Assembly (NCBI RefSeq): GCF_001421165.1
Contig: NZ_LMKB01000001.1
Span: forward strand, 708,009 to 772,008
Source of the DNA: Frigoribacterium sp. Leaf8
Lineage (GTDB): Bacteria; Actinomycetota; Actinomycetes; Actinomycetales; Microbacteriaceae
Reading direction: 5' to 3'
Length of the DNA: 64,000 nucleotides
The position numbers and the translations under genes were made by a program. Positions 42,128 through 50,418 of the stretch are shown piece after piece (position 1 is the first letter of the stretch; each line of letters opens with the position of its first letter). The notes under the pieces are model-generated. The model worked only from the letters and a program-made list of their open reading frames with translations, made no database searches and was not told the DNA's origin.

Positions 42128-43432
42128 TCAGGGACGCGCCGGCACCGACGTCGGCACGAGCGTCGTCGCGACCACGGTCACGTCGTCGCTGCGGTCGCGC
42201 TCGAGGGCGAGCCGCTCGACGACCTCGACGATGCGCGCCGGCTCGGGCGTCGCGGCGAGCAGTCGCTCGAGGTCGTGCAGCGCCTCGAGTTCGACGGGGA
42301 ACAGGTCGAGCACGCCGTCGCTGACACAGACGAACACGTCGCCGTCGTCGAGCTGTGAGCGGTGCCGGTGCCAACCGGTGCCCACCCCGATGGGCAGGTC
42401 GGCCGAGTTCAGGCGGTCGACGGCCCCCGAGGCCCGACGGATGAAGGCCAGGCCGTGCCCCGCGTCGGCCCAGAGCACGCCGCCGTCGGCGTCGATGCGC
42501 GCGTGGAACGACGTCGTGAACTGCGTCTCGGTGTCGTACGCGCTCGTCGTCAACCCCACGGAGGCGCGGTGGAAGGCCTCGGCCGGGTCGCCGTCGTCGA
42601 CGCTGCTGCGGATCACCGAGCGCACCGCCGCCGCGATCATGCCCGCGCCGACGCCCTTGCCCATGACGTCGCCGACGGTCACGGCGATGCCGGTCGAGGT
42701 CGGGTACCAGTCGAAGAAGTCGCCGCCGACCTCGCGGGCCGGCACGCAGGCCCCGAACACCGCGAAGGCGTCGGGCAGGGTCGAGGCGTCCGGCGGCAGC
42801 AGCGACTGCTGCACCACGGCGGCCCGGTTGAGCTCGCGCTCGAGGGCGTGCTGCTGGGCTCGCGCCCGCTCGAGTCGGGCCTTCGCCTGCCGGGCGAGTT
42901 CGTTGACCGCCGCGGCGACGGTCGCGTAGACGACCAGGGCGAACGCCAGCCGGATCAACTCGCTCGGGCCCCGACCGTCCGCGGTGAACAGGTACGGCAG
43001 CAGCAGGGTGACGGACGTTCCGACCAGGGGCAGCAAGACGTTCCGCCGACCGGGCCAGGACGCGACCCAGACGACCGCGAGCAGCACGATCGGCAGGAAG
43101 ACCGATCGCTGGTCACCCGTGCCGTACCGCAGCAGCCCCACGGCGACGAAGTCGGCCGCGGGCACCAGCAGCTCCCACCGCCGGAGCCGGGTGTGGCGGG
43201 CCATCGTGGCGGCGAACGCCAGGGCCGCGACGGCGACCGCCACGCTGAGCCACATCGTGACCGCGTCGGTGACGATCAGCCAGGGCAGGGTGGCGCTGAG
43301 CACCGCGGCCAGCGCGATCAGCAGGGCGATGAACGACTGCCGGAACAGCGGCACCTTCTCGACGGGCACGCGTCGCAGGGCCGTGTTGAGTGCCCGTCCG
43401 ATCGCGTCGGCGCCCTCCGTCACGCGTCCCAT
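42128..43432 (-). CDS. SpoIIE-type PP2C phosphatase with membrane sensor domain
   Basis: A 434-residue protein. Residues 25-185 hold about five to six hydrophobic helices, then a coiled-coil linker (about 190-225, ARQAKARLERARAQQHALERELN). A PP2C/RsbU-like domain follows at 235-430 with VGGDFFDWY, VGDVMGKGVGAGM, ADAGHGLAFI and DGDVFVCVSDGVLDLF, which carry the metal-binding Asp residues. Such proteins usually dephosphorylate anti-sigma antagonists in general stress control. No partner-switch genes are adjacent. ATG 43432 follows GAGGGG. Confidence 0.85.
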   Translation of the reverse strand: MGRVTEGADAIGRALNTALRRVPVEKVPLFRQSFIALLIALAAVLSATLPWLIVTDAVTMWLSVAVAVAALAFAATMARHTRLRRWELLVPAADFVAVGLLRYGTGDQRSVFLPIVLLAVVWVASWPGRRNVLLPLVGTSVTLLLPYLFTADGRGPSELIRLAFALVVYATVAAAVNELARQAKARLERARAQQHALERELNRAAVVQQSLLPPDASTLPDAFAVFGACVPAREVGGDFFDWYPTSTGIAVTVGDVMGKGVGAGMIAAAVRSVIRSSVDDGDPAEAFHRASVGLTTSAYDTETQFTTSFHARIDADGGVLWADAGHGLAFIRRASGAVDRLNSADLPIGVGTGWHRHRSQLDDGDVFVCVSDGVLDLFPVELEALHDLERLLAATPEPARIVEVVERLALERDRSDDVTVVATTLVPTSVPARP

Positions 43433-43533
43433 GCCGGTCCCCTCGCCCCTGGATCGCCCGTCGACCACAGGTGTCGTCTTGTCTCGTCTTCCTGACGACG
43501 CTACAGGGTGCGGCCGACGGGCCGCGGACCCGG

Positions 43534-43570
43534 GGAGGCGCGGTGTGGGCGGAACCGGCACCGTGCCTCC
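43534..43570 (-). terminator. Hairpin with GGAGGCGCGG core
   Basis: GGAGGCGCGGTG and CACCGTGCCTCC (12-bp arms, one mismatch) around 13 bases. It lies downstream of the NERD gene (end 43606) and upstream of the phosphatase start (43432) on the minus strand. Confidence 0.55.
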
Positions 43571-43605
43571 TGGGGGCGAGGCGTCGTCCACAGGCGACGC
43601 CTGAC

Positions 43606-44697
43606 TCACTCGGTCCGGTCGGACCCCTGGGCATCCTGGGCGGCGGCGGCGGCGGCGGTCGCGGTGGCGGTGGCCTCCGGCTCGCGGGCTGGGGCCGCCG
43701 CCTCGGGAGCCGTGGCCTCCGGCGCCGACGCGACCCGCGCCTCCTGGGCGTGGGCGCCGAAGCGCAGCACGTCGGCGCCGTACGACGCGAACAGCCGGGC
43801 GAGGTCGTCGACCCGTGCCCGGGACAGCTTCTTCGTCGGACGCGAGGTCAGTTCGCGGACGACGCCCGCCAGCTGGGACCGGTGCGACACGATCACCGTG
43901 GCCGCACCTCCGTCGGTGGCGTCGCGCTCGGTCGCGAAGACCGTCGCGTCGCGGTGCGAGTAGAAGACGCAGGTGTCGAACCAGAGCCGGACGCCGGTCT
44001 CGGCCTGCACCCGGTCGGACAGCCGCTGCGCCTGGCGCCGCACCTGCGACGCGGGGGCCTCGCGGCCGAGGTGGGTGCGCACGGTCAGCACGGTGGGCGA
44101 GTCCTTGACGACCTGCAGCGCGAACGGCGGCGTCATGGTGCTCTCGTCGAACAGGCCCGCGAACGCCGGGAACACGCTGCTCGGGGTCAGGCCGTCGAAG
44201 ACGATGCCGTTCCAGCCCTTGTTCTCGATCACCATCACGCCGGTCTCGGCGAGCAGGACGTGGTCGACCTGCGCGACGAACCGCGAGGAGGCGCCGGTCG
44301 CCACGGGAACGAAGACCACGTTGGTCAGCAACACCGCGTCCACGCCCAGCTGGCGGCAGGCGTCGGCGATGTCGTCGCGCGAGGTGGCCTCCCACTTGAG
44401 GCCGGACGCCACGAGGTCGCGGGCCTGCTTCGCCTCGGTGAGGGCGGCCTGACGCTCGGCGCCCAGGGCGTCGCGCTCGCGGGCGTGGTCGGCGGCGGCC
44501 TGGGCGAGGGCGTCGTCGTGGGCCGCGGCGAGGGCCTCGTGCTGCTCGCGGGCGGCCCGGGCCTGCTCGTCCGCGGCCGCCTTCGCGGCGGCCAGGGCCC
44601 GCTTCGCCCGCGCCCGCAGCACGACGGCGACGACGATCAGGGCGACGAGCAGAACGGCGGCGATGATCCACGGGACGAGGCTCTGGTCGAACGGCAT
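43606..44697 (-). CDS. NERD-domain membrane protein (nuclease-related)
   Basis: 363 residues. An N-terminal membrane helix (about 9-28) leads into an Ala-rich coiled coil (30-95). A NERD domain (about 110-290) follows with the PD-(D/E)xK-like core: QVDHVLL (Asp) and VMVIENKGWNG (Glu-x-Lys). The C terminus (about 320-363) is Ala/Glu/Thr-rich low complexity. NERD proteins are predicted nucleases or processing proteins; activity has rarely been shown. The coiled coil beside the membrane suggests assembly at the envelope. It is probably transcribed with its own promoter. Confidence 0.8.
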   Translation of the reverse strand: MPFDQSLVPWIIAAVLLVALIVVAVVLRARAKRALAAAKAAADEQARAAREQHEALAAAHDDALAQAAADHARERDALGAERQAALTEAKQARDLVASGLKWEATSRDDIADACRQLGVDAVLLTNVVFVPVATGASSRFVAQVDHVLLAETGVMVIENKGWNGIVFDGLTPSSVFPAFAGLFDESTMTPPFALQVVKDSPTVLTVRTHLGREAPASQVRRQAQRLSDRVQAETGVRLWFDTCVFYSHRDATVFATERDATDGGAATVIVSHRSQLAGVVRELTSRPTKKLSRARVDDLARLFASYGADVLRFGAHAQEARVASAPEATAPEAAAPAREPEATATATAAAAAAQDAQGSDRTE

Positions 44698-44764
44698 GCC
44701 TCCAGCAGAACACGGGGTGCGGGCGGCGCGAGGGTGCCTCGCCGGGTCCCGCCCGGTCGGGGGG

Positions 44765-46033
44765 TCAGGCGGGCAGGGCCCCGAGCAGCAGCCCGCCGGC
44801 CGCCGCCACCGCGACGACGGCCCACGGCGGGGTCCGCCACACGACCAGCAGCACGAAGCAGACGAGCGCCAGGCAGAACGGCGCCACCCCGGTGATCGCG
44901 GTCGTGACGACGGGGTCGTAGAGGGCGGCGACCAGCAGGCCCACGACCGCCGCGTTGGCCCCGCGCATCAGGGCCCGGACCGGTGCCCGGCTCCCCAGGG
45001 CGTTCCAGAACGGCAGCACCCCGACGAGCAGGAGGAACCCGGGCGCGAAGATGGCGACGGTCGCGAGCGCGGCCCCGAGCGCGCCTCCCGGCCCGATGTC
45101 GGCCACGGTGCCGAGGTAGGTCGCGAAGGTGAACAGCGGGCCCGGGACGGCCTGGGCGGCTGCGTAACCCGTCAAGAAGGTGTCGTCGTCGACGAAACCC
45201 GGCTCGACCAGGCCGGCGTGCAACAGCGGCAGGACGACGTGCCCTCCGCCGAAGACCAGGGCGCCTGCCCGGTAGAAGACGTCGACGAGCGCGATCGACC
45301 CCGACCCCGTCGCGGCGGCGACGGCGGGAAGGCCGACCAACAGGGAGGCGAAGGCCACGAGGCAGACGACGCCCGCGGCCCGCGAGACGGGGAACCGGAG
45401 GGGCTCGGGATGGACGGCGCGCACCGCCGCTCCGATCGTCGGGTCGGACCCCCGACAGAAGGCGAGCCCGGCCAACACCCCCAGCGCGATCGCCGAGAGC
45501 TGCCCGGCCGGGCCGGCCAGCGCCAGCGCGAGGACGGCCGCGGCCACCGCGATGCTCGCCCGCGTCGGGTCCGGTGCCAGCGCGCGGGACATGCCGATCA
45601 CGGCATGGGCGACGATCGCGACCGCGCCGATCCCCAGCCCCGTGACGATCGCCGAGCCCACCGGACCCTCGAACAGGCCGACGCCGGTGGCGATGACGAA
45701 CATCACGAGTGCCGACGGCAGGGTGAAGGCCACGAAGGCGACGAGCGCTCCGACGGGCCCCGCCCGGAGCAGGCCGAGCCCGAACCCGACCTGGCTCGAC
45801 GCCGGGCCCGGCAGGAACTGCGCGATCGCGACGAGGTCGCCGTACGCGGTCTCGCCGAGCCAGCGTCGCCTGCTCACGGCCTCGGCCCGGAAGTACCCGA
45901 GGTGCGCGACCGGGCCGCCGAACGACGTGACCCCGAGCACCGAGAACGCCGCCAGCACCTCACGCACCCGGGCCGCGCTGCGGCTCGACGGCTTCTCGGG
46001 TCGGGCCGTCGGATCGGGTGCGCGCTCGGTCAC
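44765..46033 (-). CDS. chrA: ChrA-family chromate transporter
   Basis: A 422-residue bidomain CHR permease. Each half carries the family motif: FSVLGVTSFGGPVAHLGYFR near residue 30 and YRAGALVFGGGHVVLPLL near 255. Additional segments AIAQFLPGPASSQVG and GYAAAQAVPGPLF repeat between halves. It exports chromate by proton exchange in characterised members, but many genomic copies have unknown substrates. GTG 46033 is chosen; the frame continues to 46078 without a better start. No chrB-type regulator is nearby. Confidence 0.85.
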   Translation of the reverse strand: MTERAPDPTARPEKPSSRSAARVREVLAAFSVLGVTSFGGPVAHLGYFRAEAVSRRRWLGETAYGDLVAIAQFLPGPASSQVGFGLGLLRAGPVGALVAFVAFTLPSALVMFVIATGVGLFEGPVGSAIVTGLGIGAVAIVAHAVIGMSRALAPDPTRASIAVAAAVLALALAGPAGQLSAIALGVLAGLAFCRGSDPTIGAAVRAVHPEPLRFPVSRAAGVVCLVAFASLLVGLPAVAAATGSGSIALVDVFYRAGALVFGGGHVVLPLLHAGLVEPGFVDDDTFLTGYAAAQAVPGPLFTFATYLGTVADIGPGGALGAALATVAIFAPGFLLLVGVLPFWNALGSRAPVRALMRGANAAVVGLLVAALYDPVVTTAITGVAPFCLALVCFVLLVVWRTPPWAVVAVAAAGGLLLGALPA

Positions 46034-46106
46034 GAGGTCATCGTGGCAGGTGGCCGCCCCGCGCGGTACCGCGGCCACGAAGCCACTCGCGAGGAGGCGC
46101 GGGTCG

Positions 46107-46751
46107 TCACCCCGGGAGGCCGCGACCCCGCCAGGTCCCCAGCTCGGCGACCTCGCGCCAGCCGAGGCTCTCGTAGAGGCGGCGACCGTCGACGCTCGCG
46201 AAGAGCAGACCCGTCGTCGCTCCTCGGGCGGCGGCCCCGTGCTCGAGGCCGGCCATGACGCGGCTGCCCAGCCCGCGCCTCCGGAAGTCGGGTTCGGTCG
46301 CGATGCGGTCGAAGACGACGTCCTCGCCGACGACCGCCGCCTGGCCGCGGGCGGCGACGACGCCGTCGACCTCGACCCGGACGTGCACGACCCGACCGTC
46401 GCCGTCGCCGTCGACGATCACGCCCGCGGGCAGCGGCCGCGCCGACACCTGGCTCGTCATCATCCGCTCGGCGTGCGTCACGGCGTCGAGCCGGGCCAGG
46501 GTCGCGCGGGCGACGTCGTCGAGGGGGCCGATCACCGACAGCCAGACGTCGGGCGCGGTCGTCTCGTCGACGAGGCGGGTGAGCTCGTCCGGGGTCGGCC
46601 GGCCCACGATCCGTTCGACGGCGCGGGTCGCGGCGGCGACGTCGACCCGCCAGGCGTCGCCGTCGCGGTGACGGGCGGCGCCACGCGAGAGCGCCCAGCC
46701 CTCGACCCACCGGTCGACGAGCGGGATGAGGCCGTCGGTCGTCTCGATCAC
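46107..46751 (-). CDS. GNAT-family N-acetyltransferase
   Basis: A 214-residue protein with a diverged N-terminal half and a C-terminal GNAT domain. Acetyl-CoA motif A appears as FDRIATEPDFRRRGLGSRVMAGLEHGA, followed by GLLFASVDGRRLYESLGW (motif B). Substrate unknown. GTG 46751 lies 7 bp after TACGCT, a possible -10 for a leaderless message; a GAGGGG just before it could also serve as ribosome site. Confidence 0.78.
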   Translation of the reverse strand: MIETTDGLIPLVDRWVEGWALSRGAARHRDGDAWRVDVAAATRAVERIVGRPTPDELTRLVDETTAPDVWLSVIGPLDDVARATLARLDAVTHAERMMTSQVSARPLPAGVIVDGDGDGRVVHVRVEVDGVVAARGQAAVVGEDVVFDRIATEPDFRRRGLGSRVMAGLEHGAAARGATTGLLFASVDGRRLYESLGWREVAELGTWRGRGLPG

Positions 46752-46886
46752 CCCTCGAGCGTAGGCCGGGTCGGCGACCACGAGGGGCGGCGAGAGGGCG
46801 GCGGGCACGTGGCACGTGGCGAGTGACGGGGGTGGTGGGTAGCGTCGTCGCCACGAACCACCCACGCACCACCAGAGGAGCACCTC

Positions 46887-48197
46887 ATGACCTCGACCGG
46901 CACCGACCAGCCGCGCCCCCTCCCCGACGACGTCCGGCCGCCCGCCGTGGGCGCCCCGCTCGACGAGTTGTACCGGCATCTCCACCGACACCCCGAGTTG
47001 TCGTTCCACGAGGACGCGACGGCCGCGATCGTCGCGGCCGAGCTCACCGCCCTCGGCTTCGAGGTGCACACCGGCGTCGGGGGCACGGGTGTGGTCGGCG
47101 TGTTGCGCCGCGGGGACGGCCCGACCGTGCTGCTGCGCGCCGACATGGACGGACTGCCCGTCGCCGAGGCCACCGGCCTGGACTACGCCAGCACGGCCCG
47201 AGGCACCGACCCCGACGGGCGCGACGTGCCGGTGATGCACGCCTGCGGTCACGACGTGCACGTGACCTGCCTCGTCGGTGCCGCACGCCGACTGGCGACC
47301 GGCGACACCTGGTCGGGCACCCTCGAGGTGCTCTTCCAGCCCGCCGAAGAGCTCGGTGCCGGCGCCCGCGCGCTCGTCGCCGACGGGCTGCTCGACCGCG
47401 TCCCCACCCCCGACGTCGTCCTCGGCCAGCACGTCGCGCCGTTCCCGGCCGGTCTCGTCGCCCTGCAGTCCGGCCCCGCCTTCGCCGCGCAGGACGGCAT
47501 CCGCATCACGTTCCACGGCCGGGGCGGCCACGGATCACGCCCCGACACGACGGTGGACCCGATCGTCATGGCCGCGGCCGCGGTGCTGCGATTGCAGACG
47601 ATCGTCTCGCGCGAGACCGCTGCCGCTGATCGGCTCGTCATCACCGTCGGGTCGATCCACGCGGGCACCAAGAACAACGTGATCCCCGACACCGCCGAGA
47701 TCCTGATCAGCATGCGGTCGTTCGACGAGCACGTCCGAGAGCGGGCGCTCGCCGCCGTCACGCGAATCGCCGAGGGCGAGGCCGCGGCGGCCGGCGCACC
47801 GCAGCCGCCCACCGTCGAGCACTACGAGAGCTTTCCGGCCGTCGTGAACGACCCGTCCGCGGCGGACCGCACCCGCGCCTCCTTGGTGCGTCGTTTCGGC
47901 GAGCAGCAGGTCATCGCTCCCGGGCCGGTGACGGGCAGCGAGGACGTCGGCATCCTCGCCACCGCGGCCGGTGCGCCGTGCAGCTTCTGGCTGCTCGGGG
48001 GTGCCGACCCCGCGTCGTTCGCCGAGGCGACGTCGGCCGCGGACGTGCCGCGGATCGTGGCTCAGCTGCCGTCGAACCACTCGCCCCTCTATGCGCCGGT
48101 CGTCGAGCCGACCCTGACGAACGGCGTGGACGCACTCGTCGCGGCGGCCCACGAGTGGCTGGCGGATCACGGTGCGTCAGGAGGCGCAGGGCACTGA
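46887..48197 (+). CDS. M20-family amidohydrolase
   Basis: A 436-residue zinc or manganese amidohydrolase of the hippurate hydrolase/IAA-amino-acid hydrolase type. Features: HLHRHPELSFHE, LRADMDGLP, metal ligands in HACGHDVHVTCL and FQPAEELGAGA, the dimerisation-domain GRGGHGSRP, and the C-terminal His in LPSNHSPLYAP. Substrates are N-acyl or amide conjugates; hydrolysis of plant auxin conjugates is possible for a plant-associated host but unproven. ATG 46887 follows AGAGGAG. It appears monocistronic. Confidence 0.85.
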   Translation: MTSTGTDQPRPLPDDVRPPAVGAPLDELYRHLHRHPELSFHEDATAAIVAAELTALGFEVHTGVGGTGVVGVLRRGDGPTVLLRADMDGLPVAEATGLDYASTARGTDPDGRDVPVMHACGHDVHVTCLVGAARRLATGDTWSGTLEVLFQPAEELGAGARALVADGLLDRVPTPDVVLGQHVAPFPAGLVALQSGPAFAAQDGIRITFHGRGGHGSRPDTTVDPIVMAAAAVLRLQTIVSRETAAADRLVITVGSIHAGTKNNVIPDTAEILISMRSFDEHVRERALAAVTRIAEGEAAAAGAPQPPTVEHYESFPAVVNDPSAADRTRASLVRRFGEQQVIAPGPVTGSEDVGILATAAGAPCSFWLLGGADPASFAEATSAADVPRIVAQLPSNHSPLYAPVVEPTLTNGVDALVAAAHEWLADHGASGGAGH

Positions 48198-48255
48198 GCG
48201 CACGGCCGCGCGCCTCGGTACGTCGTGACGTCTCGTCGACGAGCTCAGGGCGGCC

Positions 48256-48759
48256 TCAGGGCGTCGCGTCGTCGTACACGGCGATCAGTCGGTCGAGGAA
48301 GCCCTGCACGACCGCCCGCTCGGCCTCGTCCATGCCGTCGACGAGGTGCTCGATGCCGTCGATCATCGGCAGCACCTGCTCGTAGGCCCGGTCGGCCGAG
48401 GCTTGCTCGGCCGTGACGATCAGCTTGCGGCCGTCGGAGGGGTGTCGCTCGCGCCGCACGTGACCGGCCGACTCGAGGCGGTTCAAGACCAGGGTCATCG
48501 CGGCCGTCGACACCTCGACGCGGCGCGCCAGCTCGCTCGGGGTCGCCGGGCCGGTCGTGATCAGGTGGTCCATGGCGTCGAGCCCGGCCCGGTCGACGCC
48601 GAGACGCTCGGCCAGGTGCCGCTCGAAGCGCTGCTGCCGGACGGCCACCTGCTGCACGCGGGCACGGATGTCGTCGGCGGGCAGCTCGCGACCGTCACGC
48701 CGGGCCCGGGTGCGGTCGTCGCGATCGGGGCGGTCGTGGGGGTCGATGTCGGTCACCAC
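48256..48759 (-). CDS. MarR-family transcriptional regulator
   Basis: A 167-residue winged-helix regulator with GPATPSELARRVEVSTAAMTLVLNRLESAGHVRRERHPSDGRK at about residues 70-112, and dimerising helices at both ends. It is divergent from the FAD monooxygenase at 48817, and palindromic AT-rich sequence at 48782-48806 lies between. Repression of the monooxygenase gene and of itself, relieved by a phenolic or drug-like ligand, is the usual arrangement and is inferred here. Confidence 0.85.
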   Translation of the reverse strand: MVTDIDPHDRPDRDDRTRARRDGRELPADDIRARVQQVAVRQQRFERHLAERLGVDRAGLDAMDHLITTGPATPSELARRVEVSTAAMTLVLNRLESAGHVRRERHPSDGRKLIVTAEQASADRAYEQVLPMIDGIEHLVDGMDEAERAVVQGFLDRLIAVYDDATP

Positions 48760-48777
48760 TCAACGATAGCCGTGTAG

Positions 48778-48806
48778 ATTGCCAATATCGTTGATAATCA
48801 ATCCAG
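48778..48806. promoter_or_regulatory. MarR operator and promoter region
   Basis: GATTG (48778-48782) to CAATC (48799-48803) forms an outer inverted repeat. The palindrome TTGATAATCAA (48791-48801) lies inside it. AT-rich sequence is rare in this window, so these are likely the divergent -10 regions covered by the MarR site. Confidence 0.6.
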
Positions 48807-48816
48807 GGAGCAATTA

Positions 48817-50178
48817 GTGACCATCCCCACCACGCGCACCCGCGTCCTCGTCTCGGGTGCCAGCATCGCGGGGCCTGCCCTCGCCTACTGGCTCGACCGC
48901 TACGGCTTCGAGACGACGATCGTCGAACGGGCCCCCGAGCTGCGGACCGGCGGGCAGAACGTCGACGTCCGCGGTGCGGGCCGCGAGGTCGTGCGCCGCA
49001 CGGGCCTCGAGGACGACGTCCGCGCCGCCACCACGGGTGAGGTCGGCACCCGGTTCGTCGGGCCGACGGGCCGCACGGTCGCCGAGTTCCCGGCCGGCAC
49101 CTCGGACTCCGGAGGCGCGACCGCCGAACTCGAGATCCTGCGGGGGGACCTCGCGCGGCTCCTCGTCGGGCGCACCACGAGCGACGGCCGGGGTCGTGGC
49201 ACCACGTACCGCTTCGGCGACCGCATCACCGGCATCCGGGAGGACGGCGGGGTCGGGGTCGGCGGCGGGGTGGGGGCCGCCGGCGCCGCCGCTGATGCCG
49301 CCACGGGAGGCGACCCGACGACCACCGCGGCCTCCGCGCTCGCCGGCACCGCGCCTCCCGGATCCGGCTCGCGGCGCGTCGTCGTCTCGTTCGAGCACGC
49401 TCCCGACGAACGCTTCGACCTCGTGGTCGCCGCCGACGGCATCGGCTCGTCGACGCGGCGCCTGGTGTTCGGCGACGAGCCGACGATCCGGTCGCTGGGG
49501 CTCGAGACCTCGTACGCGACGATCCCGCGCACGGCCGCAGACGACGACTGGTGGCGCTGGTACAACGCCGCCGGGGGTCGCTCGATCACCCTGCGGCCCG
49601 ACCCACACGGCACGATCCGCGCCGCGATGTCGTTCGTCACCGACCGCACCCGTGAGCGGGGCGGGGCCGAGCGCCGCACCGTCGCAGAGCAGCGGGCCCG
49701 ACTGCACGAGATCTTCGACGACGCGGGCTGGGAGGCCCGACGCGTGCTCGACGGCTTCGACCACGCGGACGACCTCTACTTCGAGTCGATCGGGCAGGTG
49801 CAGGCGCCGCGCTGGTCGTCGGGCCGGGTCGTTCTGCTCGGCGACGCCGCGTACTGCGCCTCGCCGGTGAGCGGCATGGGCACGAGCCTGTCGCTGGCCG
49901 GGGCGTACGTGCTGGCCGGCGAGCTCGCCTCGCACCGACACCACCGCGACGCCTTCGCCGGGTACGAGCGGCTGATGCGGCCCTACGTCGAGCAGGCGCA
50001 GCAGCTGCCGCCGGGGGTGCCGCGGGTCGCCAACCCGAGGTCCCGCGCGGGCGTCGTGGTGTTCCACGCCGGGGTGCGGCTCGCGTCGACCCGGGTCGCG
50101 GGTCGGCTCGGCGCGCGCTTCTCCACCCCGCCGGCCGACGCGCTCGACCTGCCCGACTACGCACACCTCGAGCCTTGA
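48817..50178 (+). CDS. FAD-dependent aromatic-type monooxygenase
   Basis: A 453-residue PHBH-fold flavoprotein. It has the dinucleotide site VLVSGASIAGPALAYWL, the DG motif LVVAADGIGSSTRRLV, and the GD motif VVLLGDAAYCASPVSGMGTSLSLAGA. A 40-residue Gly/Ala/Asp-rich insert (about 145-190) interrupts the substrate domain. Family members hydroxylate aromatics or inactivate tetracycline- and rifamycin-like drugs; which one cannot be told. GTG 48817 follows GGGAG. Control by the divergent MarR gene is likely. Confidence 0.85.
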   Translation: MTIPTTRTRVLVSGASIAGPALAYWLDRYGFETTIVERAPELRTGGQNVDVRGAGREVVRRTGLEDDVRAATTGEVGTRFVGPTGRTVAEFPAGTSDSGGATAELEILRGDLARLLVGRTTSDGRGRGTTYRFGDRITGIREDGGVGVGGGVGAAGAAADAATGGDPTTTAASALAGTAPPGSGSRRVVVSFEHAPDERFDLVVAADGIGSSTRRLVFGDEPTIRSLGLETSYATIPRTAADDDWWRWYNAAGGRSITLRPDPHGTIRAAMSFVTDRTRERGGAERRTVAEQRARLHEIFDDAGWEARRVLDGFDHADDLYFESIGQVQAPRWSSGRVVLLGDAAYCASPVSGMGTSLSLAGAYVLAGELASHRHHRDAFAGYERLMRPYVEQAQQLPPGVPRVANPRSRAGVVVFHAGVRLASTRVAGRLGARFSTPPADALDLPDYAHLEP

Positions 50179-50193
50179 CGCCCTGACGCTCCC

Positions 50194-50253
50194 GTCGAGT
50201 GGTCCCGGATCGTCCTCCACCCCGCCGGGAAGGACGATCTGGGACCACTCGAC
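50194..50253. terminator. Bidirectional hairpin between convergent genes
   Basis: Arms of 23 bp (start GTCGAGTGGTCCC) with one mismatch and a 14-base loop, 16 bp past the monooxygenase stop and facing the PTS operon end. A second hairpin, GCGGGCGTC-CGGA-GACGCCCGC, lies at 50353-50374. Confidence 0.75.
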
Positions 50254-50418
50254 CGAGCAGTCGGGACGAGGAGGCGCGGTGCAGGCGTCCGACGGAGGGC
50301 CCGGACACGAGCGGCGCGGCCCGGACGTGCAGGACGGGCGGGCCCGGGGGAGGCGGGCGTCCGGAGACGCCCGCTCACACCGGACCCGCCCGTCCTGGCA
50401 GGAGATCGGCCGGTCGGC

